Shown here: positions 16,818 through 24,616 of the stretch, one piece after another
Position numbering within the stretch: position 1 is the stretch's first letter
Layout of the letters: every line of letters starts with the position of its first letter
Assembly (NCBI RefSeq): GCF_014268805.2
Contig: NZ_JABWRF020000004.1
Location: 496,001-560,000, forward strand
Direction: 5' to 3'
Length of the DNA stretch: 64,000 nt
Source: Pseudomonas farsensis
Lineage (GTDB): Bacteria; Pseudomonadota; Gammaproteobacteria; Pseudomonadales; Pseudomonadaceae
Position numbers and translations under genes: made by a program
Notes under the pieces: generated by a model
Database searches by the model: none
What the model was told of the DNA's origin: nothing
What the model saw: only the letters and a program-made list of their open reading frames with translations

Positions 16818-17372
16818 CTACTCCGTTTCATCGAGGGCCTTGTGCACCTGGTTGCGGCTGGCTTGCAGCACCTGTGCCTGTAGCGGCTCGCTGGCCAGCA
16901 TGCGGCCGACCACCAGCGCCCCGACACATTGGCTGATCAGCGCCCAGGCCTGTTGCGTATCGCCCAAGGTCAGGCTCCAGGCGTCGTGCAATTGCACCAG
17001 CCAGTGCTCGGCTTCTTCGCGCACCGGGCGTTCGGCCCGGGCAATTTCGACACCCAACGGCGGCAGCGGGCATCCGCCTTCGGGGTTATGCAAGTGGGCC
17101 ATCGAAAGGTATTGATCAAGCAGCCGTTTCAGCCGCTTGCGGTCAACCGTGCCCTGCGCCAGAGGGCTGTTGCACAGTTCGCGGCGCACCACTTCGGTAA
17201 ACAGGTCGTCCTTGGATGGGAAGTGGTTGTAGAACGCGCCGCCGGTAAGACCGATAGCCTTCATCAGGCCGGCCACCCCGGTACTGGCAAAGCCGCCGCG
17301 CTTGGCCAGCGCGCCACTGCTGGCCAGCAGCTTGTCGCGGGTTTGTTGCTTGTGTTCGGTGGAGTAGCGCAT
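16818..17372 (-). CDS. TetR family transcriptional regulator
   Basis: 184 residues from the ATG at 17372-17370. The N-terminal domain reads TRDKLLASSGALAKRGGFASTGVAGLMKAIGLTGGAFYNHFPSKDDLF, a typical TetR helix-turn-helix; the C-terminal domain is of the PA4009/YcdC-like group with GGCPLPPLG and a conserved cysteine region. It is divergent from a dehydrogenase and a DsbA-fold isomerase, and a perfect CGTTTACTAAACG palindrome sits between them, so it very probably represses that pair. The frame is open upstream to 17519 but overlaps the divergent gene and is rejected as start. Confidence 0.9.
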   Translation of the reverse strand: MRYSTEHKQQTRDKLLASSGALAKRGGFASTGVAGLMKAIGLTGGAFYNHFPSKDDLFTEVVRRELCNSPLAQGTVDRKRLKRLLDQYLSMAHLHNPEGGCPLPPLGVEIARAERPVREEAEHWLVQLHDAWSLTLGDTQQAWALISQCVGALVVGRMLASEPLQAQVLQASRNQVHKALDETE

Positions 17373-17414
17373 GACAGCACCTGGCTTGACCAAGGCGTGA
17401 TCGTAGCATAGCGT

Positions 17415-17429
17415 TCGTTTACTAAACGA
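17415..17429. promoter_or_regulatory. TetR operator palindrome
   Basis: TCGTTTACTAAACGA is a perfect odd palindrome centred on C17422, 43 bases from the TetR start and 23 bases from the dehydrogenase start. Its position in the short divergent gap fits a shared repressor site. Confidence 0.65.
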
Positions 17430-17451
17430 TAATTCACCAATGGAGCGTTGC

Positions 17452-18183
17452 ATGGCAGACCAAGCGAAAGTGGTGCTGGTGGTGGGGGCGGGCGATGCTA
17501 CCGGCGGTGAGATTGCCAAGCGCTTTGCCCGCGAGGGTTACATCGCTTGTGTGACACGCCGCCAGGCCGACAAACTACAGCCTTTGCTGGACCAGATTCG
17601 CGCCGCCGGTGGCCAGGCACACGGCTTTGGCTCGGATGCACGCAACGAGCATGAGGTGGCCGAGCTGGTCGAGACCATCGAGCGCGATATCGGCCCGATC
17701 GAGGCGTTCGTGTTCAATATCGGCGCCAATGTGCCCTGCAGCATTCTTGATGAGACCCCACGCAAGTATTTCAAAATCTGGGAAATGGCCTGCTTTGCCG
17801 GTTTTCTGACGGCGCAGGCCGTGGCCCGGCGCATGGTCCCGCGCGAGCGCGGCACGCTACTGTTCACCGGTGCCACCGCCGCTACCCGGGGTGCGTCAGG
17901 CTTCGCCGCCTTTGCCGGGGCCAAGCACGCGTTGCGCGCATTGGCCCAGAGCATGGCCCGTGAACTCGGCCCGCGGAACATTCATGTGGCCCATGTGGTG
18001 GTGGACGGCGCCATCGATACGGCATTCATTCGTGACAGCTTCCCCGAACGCTACGCGCTCAAGGGCCAGGACGGCATCCTTGACCCTGTGCACATCGCTG
18101 ACAGCTATTGGTACCTGCACAGCCAGCCGCGCGATGCGTGGACATTCGAGCTGGACCTGCGGCCCTGGATGGAGCAGTGGTGA
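17452..18183 (+). CDS. SDR-fold protein with Phe at the catalytic Tyr position
   Basis: 243 residues from the ATG at 17452, GGAG 8 bases upstream; an upstream in-frame ATG at 17440 lacks a binding site. The fold is that of short-chain dehydrogenases (VVLVVGAGDATGGEIAKRF, FVFNIGANV, HALRALAQSMAREL), but the glycine-rich loop is GAGDATGG and the usual Tyr-x-x-x-Lys is FAGAK, with the preceding serine region reading FTGATAATRG. Standard SDR catalysis needs that tyrosine, so this protein may be non-catalytic or use other chemistry. It is followed after 52 bases by a 2-hydroxychromene-2-carboxylate isomerase-like gene and is probably under the divergent TetR. Confidence 0.85.
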   Translation: MADQAKVVLVVGAGDATGGEIAKRFAREGYIACVTRRQADKLQPLLDQIRAAGGQAHGFGSDARNEHEVAELVETIERDIGPIEAFVFNIGANVPCSILDETPRKYFKIWEMACFAGFLTAQAVARRMVPRERGTLLFTGATAATRGASGFAAFAGAKHALRALAQSMARELGPRNIHVAHVVVDGAIDTAFIRDSFPERYALKGQDGILDPVHIADSYWYLHSQPRDAWTFELDLRPWMEQW

Positions 18184-18235
18184 GCCGCGCTTGTTACCTG
18201 TTACCGGCAACCTTACCTGTGCAAGGACCACCACC

Positions 18236-18826
18236 ATGAGCAAGACCGTAGCGTTCTACTTCGACCTGGGGAGCCCCGCCAGTTACCTGGCCTGGACCCA
18301 ATTGCCTGCGCTGTGTGCCCGTAACGGCGCGCATTTGAGCTATCGGCCGATATTGCTTGGCGGTGTGTTCCAGGCCACCGGCAATGCTTCGCCAGCGATG
18401 GTGCCGGCCAAGGGGCGCTATATGTTCACCGACCTCAAGCGCTTCGCCGAGCGCTACGGCGTCGGCTTCGGCATGCCGGCGGGTTTTCCGATCAATACGC
18501 TCAACCTGATGCGCGGGGTGATTGGCACGCAACTGCATGCACCCGAGCGGTTCGAGGCGTTGCTAACGTTGCTGTTCGAGGGCCTTTGGGTGCGCCAGCG
18601 CAACCTCTCTGAGCCAGCAGTGCTGGCGCAGACCCTTGGCGAGGGCGGGTTTGATGCGCTGGATTTCCAGGCACTGGCGGCTGAGCCACAGGTCAAGGAA
18701 GCATTGAAGCTGGCAACCCAGGAGGCGGTAGGGAAGGGGGTATTCGGTGCGCCGACGTGTTTTGTCGGCGAGCAGATGTTCTTCGGCCAGGACCGTCTGG
18801 ACTTCGTCGAGCAGGCCTTGGGCTGA
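18236..18826 (+). CDS. 2-hydroxychromene-2-carboxylate isomerase-like protein (DsbA fold, GST kappa related)
   Basis: 196 residues from the ATG at 18236 with AAGGA 8 bases upstream. The N-terminus VAFYFDLGSPASYLAW has the serine that replaces the DsbA cysteine motif in this family; the helical insert and the C-terminal GVFGAPTCFVGEQMFFGQDRLDFV complete the fold. Relatives isomerise aromatic degradation intermediates using glutathione, but many act on unknown substrates. It follows the SDR-like gene in the same direction and presumably shares its TetR-controlled promoter. The gene ends at a REP-rich gap. Confidence 0.88.
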   Translation: MSKTVAFYFDLGSPASYLAWTQLPALCARNGAHLSYRPILLGGVFQATGNASPAMVPAKGRYMFTDLKRFAERYGVGFGMPAGFPINTLNLMRGVIGTQLHAPERFEALLTLLFEGLWVRQRNLSEPAVLAQTLGEGGFDALDFQALAAEPQVKEALKLATQEAVGKGVFGAPTCFVGEQMFFGQDRLDFVEQALG

Positions 18827-18916
18827 GGCCCGCGATACCGGCGTAGGCGGTGCTATCAGTCTGGGTGGTTTGGCATTCCAAGCAAGCCCACGTCGATTAT
18901 GTGCAACCCGCTACCG

Positions 18917-18948
18917 GCCTCATCGCAGGCTAGCGCCAGCTCCCACAG
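18917..18948. repeat. REP arm (CCTCATCGCAGGCT class)
   Basis: GGCCTCATCGCAGGCTAGCG continuing CCAGCTCCCACAG is one arm of a repeat that recurs near 22887, 23122, 50303, 50571 and 55081. Confidence 0.8.
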
Positions 18949-18978
18949 AGGCGGTGCTCAACCGCAATATTGCTGGTG

Positions 18979-19156
18979 GGACCCAATCCTGTGAGAAACG
19001 ATAGAGAGCTGTGGCGAGCGGGCTTGTCCCGCGTTGGGCTGCGCAGCAGCCCTGAAAATCCCAGGGGCTGCTGCGCAGCCCAACGCGGGGCAAGCCCGCT
19101 CGCCACAAGGAGATATGCCTGGCGAAAACAGAGTTGTACAAAACCATGGAATCTCC
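18979..19156 (-). repeat. 178-base repeat element, copy 1
   Basis: This stretch reads, on the minus strand, almost the same as 50380-50557 on the plus strand. The core (19011-19106) is a long imperfect palindrome with GTGGCGAGCGGGCTTG outer arms and a GGGCTGC inner hairpin. About 50 bases outside the core on one side (including TTTTGTACAAC) and 32 on the other (GGATTGGGTCC end) are also shared, so the unit is larger than a simple REP pair. It fills most of the 367-base gap between the isomerase and XRE genes. Confidence 0.85.
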
Positions 19157-19193
19157 AGCGCTGCCAGCCTCGCGGCTTCCGATTATGCAGTGA

Positions 19194-19739
19194 TCAGAAG
19201 TTCGCCGGAGTGTTGGCGCTGATGATCTCGGCCTCGTCGGGGCCGATGTTCTTGAAGGTGTGCGGCAGGGTGGTGGGGATGTAATAACCGTCACCTGCGT
19301 TGAGGATGCTCACCTGGCCGTCGACCCACAGCTCCATGGTGCCACGGGTGACCAGGCCACATTCTTCGCCCACGGCATGCACGATAGGTTCGCCGGAGTC
19401 CGCGCCCGGCGCATACAGCTCGCGCAGCATGCGCATTTGCCGGCCTTCGACGCTGGCGCCGACCAGCAACATACGCAGGCCGTTACGGCCAAGGTCGGGC
19501 TGCTCGGGGCCACGGAATACAAAACGTTCTTCGCGCACGGGCTCGTCGAAACTGAAAAACTCTGCCAGCGACATGGGGATGCCTTCGAGCAGTTTTTTCA
19601 GCGAGCTGACCGACGGGCTGACACGGTTCTGTTCGATCTGCGAGATCGTCGAGTTGGTCAGGCCGCTGCGGCGGGCCAGTTCACGTTGCGAGAGGTTGTT
19701 GCGTTCACGCACCAGTTTGAGTCGTGTCCCCGTGTCCAT
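19194..19739 (-). CDS. XRE-cupin transcriptional regulator
   Basis: 181 residues from the ATG at 19739-19737, AAGGCGG upstream. The N-terminal XRE helix-turn-helix (RLKLVRERNNLSQRELARRSGLTNSTISQIEQNRVSPSVSSL) is at 5-60 and a cupin domain (EPIVHAVGEECGLVTRGTMELWVDGQ, GDGYYIPTTLPHTFKN) at 105-175. The arrangement is that of PuuR-type regulators, which control polyamine, amino acid or aldehyde metabolism. No target operon adjoins it: the gene is preceded by a 97-base gap to the cytochrome gene in the same direction, so the regulon lies elsewhere. Confidence 0.9.
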   Translation of the reverse strand: MDTGTRLKLVRERNNLSQRELARRSGLTNSTISQIEQNRVSPSVSSLKKLLEGIPMSLAEFFSFDEPVREERFVFRGPEQPDLGRNGLRMLLVGASVEGRQMRMLRELYAPGADSGEPIVHAVGEECGLVTRGTMELWVDGQVSILNAGDGYYIPTTLPHTFKNIGPDEAEIISANTPANF

Positions 19740-19836
19740 AGCCGCCTTGTTTGCAGAGGTGTCAAAAATAATGGGCGACGCATTAAAACACACTCTGCCT
19801 CCCTTATCGCGCGCTGTACGTCAGGGCGCGCAGTGG

Positions 19837-20370
19837 TCAGCTGCGGCGGCCCAGCGGGCCGGGCCACATGCTGCGTAACACCCCGTCGCGGTGCACCAGC
19901 GCATGCATCAGCGCGGCGGCCAGGTGCAGCAGGACCGTGGCGAACAGCACGTAGCCGGCCCAGCCATGGGCCTGGCGCAAGATCGCGTACAGCTGCAGGT
20001 CGTGCGGCGCAATGACCGGTAGCTGCAACGGGCGCGGGTAGCCACCTGCCGACAGCATCGCCCAACCGAGCAGCGGCATAGCCAGCATCAGCAGATACAA
20101 AAGCACGTGCGAGGCGCCTGCGGCCAGGCGCTGCAAGGGCGGCAGGGTGCGCGGCAGTGGCGGGTGGGCAAGGCTCAGGCGCAGCGCAATGCGCAGCACC
20201 ACCAGTACCAGCAGGGCTAGCCCTGTGGCCTTGTGCAGTTCCACCAGCAGCGGGTGGCGGGTGGACAGGTCGCCGACCATGCTCACACCGATGAACAGCA
20301 TCGCCAGGATCAGCAGCGCCATTAGCCAGTGCAGCAGCCGGGCCAGGGGGTGGAAGGCGGTAACACTCAT
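19837..20370 (-). CDS. Cytochrome b561 family protein
   Basis: 177 residues with four transmembrane helices. Histidines placed for two b hemes are seen in FHPLARLLHW (helix 1), LLVELHKATG (helix 2), HVLLYLL (helix 3) and RQAHGWAGY/VLLHLAAALMHAL (helix 4). It is a quinol-linked membrane electron carrier. Its start overlaps the srpA stop by 4 bases (ATGA), so it is coupled to the catalase-like peroxidase and probably feeds it electrons from the quinone pool. It ends 97 bases before the XRE gene. Confidence 0.92.
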   Translation of the reverse strand: MSVTAFHPLARLLHWLMALLILAMLFIGVSMVGDLSTRHPLLVELHKATGLALLVLVVLRIALRLSLAHPPLPRTLPPLQRLAAGASHVLLYLLMLAMPLLGWAMLSAGGYPRPLQLPVIAPHDLQLYAILRQAHGWAGYVLFATVLLHLAAALMHALVHRDGVLRSMWPGPLGRRS

Positions 20371-21428
20371 GGCTTGGCTCCTTGTTGCAGGGTTTCGGCA
20401 CTGCGCCGGTTGAACGACACCGAATAGGCCGCCGAACGCGCCGCGAGGATGGGGTCGGCGGAGGGTTCGATGCCGTGGGGCAGAATCAGTGGGTCGAAAT
20501 TCAGGTCGCGGCAGGCGCCTTGTTCGGGCCCGTCGACCTGTTCGAGCACCAGGGTGCCGGCATTGACGCTGCGCCGTTCGGCCGGCCACGGGCTGGCGGG
20601 GTCGTCCACAGCATCGCCGGGCTCGGCCAGGGTCAGGCGCAATGTCCAGCGCAGTGGGCCTTGTGCCAGGCGCTGCTTGAGGTCGTGCTGAAGCAGCAGC
20701 TTGTCGTCCACCTGGGCGGGCAGGGCAGTGAACGGGGTTTGCGGCTCCAGCGTCCAGCGCACTGGCTGGGCCTGGCCGTTGGCGTCGATCAGGCGGAAGG
20801 CGTTGATGCTGTTGTAGGCGGTGCTGGCAAAGCTGTCGCTGGGTTTGTAAGCCGCGGCCCATTGGCGAAACGCCGCACTTTCAGGGTGGGCTGCAAAAAA
20901 CGCTTGCAGCCTGGCTGGGTCGGGTTTGCCGGTGGCCGGGTCTGGCGTGGCGGCCAGCACTTGCGCGTAGAACGCCTCGGGGGTGCTGACGGCCAGTACC
21001 GGAGGGTTGTTCATGCCGGTGCGCCACACTTGGCCATCGTCGCTGCTCAGTTGCAGCGCCAGGCTGCGTACCGGCACGGCGGTATCGGGGGCGAAGGGGT
21101 TGGCGCCGCCGATGGCGAAACGGCCAAACACGGGCACCTTCTTCTGGCTGAACACCCGCGCGCTGGAAAGCGCTGCAGCCTGGCCACTGCTTTCAAAGTA
21201 GCCGCTCACACACAGGCCTTTGGCGTGGTTCTTGCGATAGCCGGGGTGGTGCCCGGCCTGGGCCTCGAAGGTGTCGATGATGCGCTGCGGGGTAAGCTTG
21301 CTGGCGCCGACCCAGCCAGCGGCATAGGCAAAGCCTGCGCCCAGCGCCGCAACGGCGGCAGCGATGGCGGCCAGGCGCAGGGCCTTGGCGGAGCCGTTCA
21401 GGGGAGCGTTCATCAGGTCATCCATCAT
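20367..21428 (-). CDS. srpA: Catalase-related peroxidase (SrpA family), membrane-anchored or exported
   Basis: 353 residues from the ATG at 21428; starts at 21425 or 21413 (MNAPLNG) are also possible. A hydrophobic helix at about 15-40 works as an export signal or anchor. The mini-catalase core includes the distal histidine in KNHAKGLCVSGYF, PVFGRFAIGGANP, and the proximal region FASTAYNSINAFRL with the tyrosine ligand. It is shorter than true catalases and probably acts as a periplasmic heme peroxidase. It overlaps a cytochrome b561 gene by 4 bases, and a GGAATA-N15-CGTC promoter lies 19-44 bases upstream, identical in form to the one for the divergent ECF sigma gene. Confidence 0.92.
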   Translation of the reverse strand: MMDDLMNAPLNGSAKALRLAAIAAAVAALGAGFAYAAGWVGASKLTPQRIIDTFEAQAGHHPGYRKNHAKGLCVSGYFESSGQAAALSSARVFSQKKVPVFGRFAIGGANPFAPDTAVPVRSLALQLSSDDGQVWRTGMNNPPVLAVSTPEAFYAQVLAATPDPATGKPDPARLQAFFAAHPESAAFRQWAAAYKPSDSFASTAYNSINAFRLIDANGQAQPVRWTLEPQTPFTALPAQVDDKLLLQHDLKQRLAQGPLRWTLRLTLAEPGDAVDDPASPWPAERRSVNAGTLVLEQVDGPEQGACRDLNFDPLILPHGIEPSADPILAARSAAYSVSFNRRSAETLQQGAKP

Positions 21429-21446
21429 GCGGGTTGTGAGCCAGTA

Positions 21447-21472
21447 CGACGGGTGGGCAATGGGTTTATTCC
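21447..21472 (-). promoter_or_regulatory. Predicted ECF-type promoter for srpA-cytochrome b561
   Basis: On the minus strand GGAATA (21472-21467) is followed by 15 bases and CGTCG (21451-21447), then the srpA start 19 bases on. This is the canonical ECF sigma promoter form, the -35 GGAAT and -10 CGTC elements. Confidence 0.7.
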
Positions 21473-21480
21473 ACCGCCAT

Positions 21481-21506
21481 GGAATAGATTGCCTGCCGGT
21501 GCGTCT
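21481..21506 (+). promoter_or_regulatory. Predicted ECF-type promoter for the sigma/anti-sigma operon
   Basis: GGAATA (21481-21486), 15 bases, CGTCT (21502-21506), then 35 bases to the sigma factor ATG. Same elements and spacing as the divergent srpA promoter, which argues that the encoded sigma factor drives both. Confidence 0.7.
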
Positions 21507-21541
21507 GTGCCTTTACACTGACTGCCCACCGGGGCCTGAAC

Positions 21542-22060
21542 ATGCATGATCTGGACGACCACCATTGGCGTGAGCTGCTGCAGCGGCTGCGCCGCTTCGC
21601 CTTGTGGCTGTGCCGCGACCCCGGCAGCGCCGACGACCTGGTGCAGGCCACGGTCGAGCGGGCGTTGAGCCGTTGGCGTCAGCAGCACAGCGAAGACGGC
21701 CTGCGCCCGTGGCTGTTCACCATCCTGTATCGGCTCTACCTGGACGGCAAACGCCGCGAGCGCCTGCACGCACGCTGGCTCAGCCTGTTTGGCCGTAGCC
21801 AGGCCGAGGAGCCGATCGGCGATAACGTCGAGAGCATCGTGCTGGCCCAGGTTGACTTGCAGGCGTTTGCGCGGCTGTCCACCGAACAGCGTGCGTTGCT
21901 GTTGCTGGTCAGCGTCGAAGGCCTGAGCTACAAGGAAGCCGCCGAGACCCTCGGCATCCCCATCGGCACAGTGATGTCACGCCTGTCGCGCGCGCGCGCC
22001 GCCCTGCGTGACCTGACAGAAGGCAACCCCGCGCCACCGGCCTTGCGGAGACTCAAATGA
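21542..22060 (+). CDS. ECF RNA polymerase sigma factor
   Basis: 172 residues. Region 2 spans about 10-75 (LQRLRRFALWLCRDPGSADDLVQATVERALSRW, LRPWLFTILYRLYLD) and region 4 about 108-160 (LSTEQRALLLLVSVEGLSYKEAAETLGIPIGTVMSRLSRARAAL). It overlaps the anti-sigma start by 4 bases. A GGAATA-N15-CGTCT promoter 36 bases upstream and its mirror before srpA suggest that it activates itself and the catalase-peroxidase/cytochrome operon. An oxidative or peroxide signal is the likely trigger, inferred from the targets. Confidence 0.93.
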   Translation: MHDLDDHHWRELLQRLRRFALWLCRDPGSADDLVQATVERALSRWRQQHSEDGLRPWLFTILYRLYLDGKRRERLHARWLSLFGRSQAEEPIGDNVESIVLAQVDLQAFARLSTEQRALLLLVSVEGLSYKEAAETLGIPIGTVMSRLSRARAALRDLTEGNPAPPALRRLK

Positions 22061-22809
22061 CCCAGCTGATCCCCACTGAAGACGAACTTCACGCCTTCGT
22101 CGACGACCGTTTGCCGGCTGCGCGCCGGGCCCAGGTCCAGGCCTGGCTTGCGGCCAACCCGCAGGAAGCGGCGCGCCTGGCTGCCTGGAGCGCCGATGCC
22201 CGGCGCCTGCGCGCAGCATTGGCGGGGTTGGCCGAGGAACCCGTGGACCCCGGGCTTGAACTTGCGCCGTTGCGCAGGCGTTTGCGTCAGCGTCGCCAGC
22301 GCCGGCTGGCCAGTGCGGCGCTGCTGCTCTTGGCGGTCGGGCTGGGCGGGCTGGGGGGCTGGCAGGCGCGGGAGGTTACCTTGGCCGCACGCGAGTTGCC
22401 GATGGCCGATGCGGTACAGGCCCACCGGTTGTTTGCCGACACCCGCGCGCTGGACATCCAGGCCAACGACCCGGCGCGGTTGCAGGCGTGGTTGGGTCAG
22501 CATTTCAATCGTGTGGGGCGGTTGCCTGATTTGAGCGGCTATGGCTTGCAGCCGGTGGGGGCACGGTTGCTGAGCAATGAAGCGGGGCCTGCTGCCTTGT
22601 TGGTGTTCGAGGACCGCGAGGGGTTGCGCATCAGTGTGTTCCTGCGCTCGCCGGGGCAGCACTTTGAGCGCATGCCCACTGGGCAGCGCACCGATGGGCA
22701 GTTGGAGGCGCGGTATTGGTCCCATGGGGACTACAATTTTGCCCTGGTCAGTGGGGCGGATGATGCGCGCGGGGAGCCCCTGCGCCAGGCGTTGAACGTG
22801 AGTTTGTGA
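22057..22809 (+). CDS. Membrane anti-sigma factor
   Basis: 250 residues. The N-terminal part (about 1-55: IPTEDELHAFVDDRLPAARRAQVQAWLAANPQEAARL) is the anti-sigma helical domain; it has no HxxxCxxC zinc motif. A transmembrane helix follows at about 88-106 after an arginine-rich stretch, and the remaining 140 residues are periplasmic without cysteines. It should hold the ECF sigma at the membrane until a periplasmic signal releases it. Overlap of 4 bases with the sigma gene couples their synthesis. Confidence 0.9.
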   Translation: MTQLIPTEDELHAFVDDRLPAARRAQVQAWLAANPQEAARLAAWSADARRLRAALAGLAEEPVDPGLELAPLRRRLRQRRQRRLASAALLLLAVGLGGLGGWQAREVTLAARELPMADAVQAHRLFADTRALDIQANDPARLQAWLGQHFNRVGRLPDLSGYGLQPVGARLLSNEAGPAALLVFEDREGLRISVFLRSPGQHFERMPTGQRTDGQLEARYWSHGDYNFALVSGADDARGEPLRQALNVSL

Positions 22810-23192
22810 GGTTGGTAGAGCACCCGTCAAACATCGCTATCACGGGCTGGCGCGGTGTTTGTGGGTTTTGTACAACCCTGTTCTGGCCTCATCGCAGGCT
22901 GTCGCCAGCTCTCATGGAACAAACGCTAACTATCTGATTTACATGGATAACGTGGGAGCGGGCTTGCCCCGCGATAGCAATAGCACTGCCAACATCGCAT
23001 CGCGGGGCAAGCCCGCTCCCACGGTGCCCAGTTCTCTGCGCGACAGCGCAGCCCGGAAGGGCTGGGTGATCTCCTACAGAAATCTGTGCCAGGCCTCAAT
23101 ATTGCAGCTGTGCACCGGCCCTGTGGGAGCTGGCGCTAGCCTGCGATGAGGCCAGCAGCCCGACCCGCCCACCCCACGCGCTGCACCCTATC
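22810..23192. repeat. REP-rich gap between anti-sigma and AroE-like genes
   Basis: The 383-base gap holds TTTTGTACAACCCTGTT (22866-22882, also in the 178-base element), an 89-base stretch at 22887-22975 that recurs at 55081-55168, a palindrome with GTGGGAGCGGGCTTGCCCCG arms (22952-23022), and an inverted CCTCATCGCAGGCT-class arm at 23122-23153. No gene is seen. Confidence 0.8.
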
Positions 23193-24041
23193 TCACGCAA
23201 AACTCGCAAAATGCGCCTGCATCCGCTCGGCATCGGCCTGTCGCCCGCTGAACAGCTCGAATGCCTTGACCGCCTGAAACACCGCCATGGTCCCCCCATC
23301 CAGGGTCTTGCAGCCCAACGCCCGGGCCCGGCGCAGCAATTCTGTCTCCAACGGGAAATAGATAATCTCTGCCACCCACAACCGCGCATGCAACAGGTTA
23401 GCTGGCAGCGGCATGCCCGGCAGCTTGGCCATGCCCACGGGCGTGGTGTTGACCAGCCCGTCGGCCTCGGCCAGTACATTAGCCAGATCAGTGCCCAGCG
23501 ACGCGCGACCTGCGCCGAAACGTTGCGCCAGGTTTTCTACCAAGGCCTGGCCGCGGGCCTGATCCACCTCGAACAACACCAAGTGCTCAACCCCGTCCGC
23601 CAGCAGCGCATGGGCCACCGCAGAGCCGGCACCGCCGGCGCCAAGCTGCACCACAAGGTGTTTGCTCACCCCCGGCAAGCCCCTGCGCAAGCCCTCGGCA
23701 AAGCCCAGGCAGTCAGTGTTGTGGCCTACCCGCTTGCCATCGCGCAGCACCACGGTGTTGACCGCGCCAATGCCACGGGCTTCTTCCGACAGCTCGTCGA
23801 GCAGCGGCAGGATCGCCTGTTTGAACGGGAAGGTGATGTTCAGCCCGGTAAAACCGGTCTGCTCGGCGGCGTCCAGCAATTGCGCCAGGGCGCTGTCATC
23901 GACCCCCAGTTGGTCGGCGTCGATCAGCCTGTACAGATAACGCAGCCTCTGGGCGTCACCCTCATGTTCATGCAGGGCAGGGGTGCGCGAGGCCTGGATG
24001 CCGCGACCGATCAGGCCTGCGAGAATGCCTGGAGTATTCAT
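23193..24041 (-). CDS. Shikimate dehydrogenase-like protein (AroE/YdiB family)
   Basis: 282 residues from the ATG at 24041-24039. The substrate domain shows LAGLIGRGIQASRTPALHE and GLNITFPFKQAILPLLDEL (catalytic Lys), with GAVNTVV and GHNTDCLGF; the nucleotide domain has VQLGAGGAGSAVAHAL, then VNTTPVGM and TLDGGTMAVFQAVKAFELF. The N-terminal IGRGIQASRTP differs from the IGxPIxHSxSP of biosynthetic AroE, which points to a quinate or shikimate catabolic paralogue. FEVDQARG after the glycine loop has an acidic residue, favouring NAD over NADP. Its start overlaps the aroQ stop by 4 bases. Confidence 0.88.
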   Translation of the reverse strand: MNTPGILAGLIGRGIQASRTPALHEHEGDAQRLRYLYRLIDADQLGVDDSALAQLLDAAEQTGFTGLNITFPFKQAILPLLDELSEEARGIGAVNTVVLRDGKRVGHNTDCLGFAEGLRRGLPGVSKHLVVQLGAGGAGSAVAHALLADGVEHLVLFEVDQARGQALVENLAQRFGAGRASLGTDLANVLAEADGLVNTTPVGMAKLPGMPLPANLLHARLWVAEIIYFPLETELLRRARALGCKTLDGGTMAVFQAVKAFELFSGRQADAERMQAHFASFA

Positions 24042-24487
24042 GCCTGGCCCACCTTGAGGTGTTCGGCGAACCAGTTCAGGGCCATGCGATACCCTTGGCT
24101 GCCAAGCCCGCAGATCACCCCCACCGCAATGCTGGAGACGAACGATACGTGGCGGAACGGTTCGCGCTTGTGCACGTTGGACAGGTGCACTTCGATTACC
24201 GGCAGCTCCGCCGCGACCAGTGCATCGCGAATGGCCACAGAGGTGTGGGTCCAGGCCGCAGGGTTGATCACGATGCCATGGCAGCGGCCACGGGCGCCGT
24301 GGATCCAGTCGAGCAGCTCGCCTTCGTGGTTGGTCTGGCGAAACTCCAACTGCAAGCCCTGCGCTTGGGCGATGTCGGCGCACAGGCGGGCGAGGTCGGC
24401 GAGGGTTTCGTGGCCGTACTGGGCGGGTTCACGGGTACCCAACAGGTTCAGGTTGGGGCCGTTGAGCACGAGAATTCGGGGTGTCAT
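24038..24487 (-). CDS. aroQ: Type II 3-dehydroquinate dehydratase
   Basis: 149 residues from the ATG at 24487. The family motifs are all present: ILVLNGPNLNLLGTREPAQYG (with the catalytic Tyr), RQTNHEGELLDWIH, IVINPAAWTHTSVAIRDAL and EVHLSNVHKREPFRH. It interconverts 3-dehydroquinate and 3-dehydroshikimate. Coupling to an AroE/quinate dehydrogenase-like gene suggests catabolic use of quinate or shikimate, or an extra copy of the biosynthetic steps. It is divergent from the czc operon with a 228-base gap. Confidence 0.94.
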   Translation of the reverse strand: MTPRILVLNGPNLNLLGTREPAQYGHETLADLARLCADIAQAQGLQLEFRQTNHEGELLDWIHGARGRCHGIVINPAAWTHTSVAIRDALVAAELPVIEVHLSNVHKREPFRHVSFVSSIAVGVICGLGSQGYRMALNWFAEHLKVGQA

Positions 24488-24616
24488 GGCGGTGTATCGC
24501 TTTGTTGTTTTTGGTTGACCCGAGTTTTGTACCATCCGGTTAGTTTCGTCAAATCCTTGCGTCAGGATATTGGGCGATTATCGAACCATCCCCGCCATTG
24601 TTCGCCTGGGTGCTGC

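Noticed and set aside
18827..19193. CRISPR array or insertion sequence in repeat-rich gaps
   Set aside because: Repeats are palindromic REP-type, not regularly spaced with unique spacers, and no transposase gene is present.
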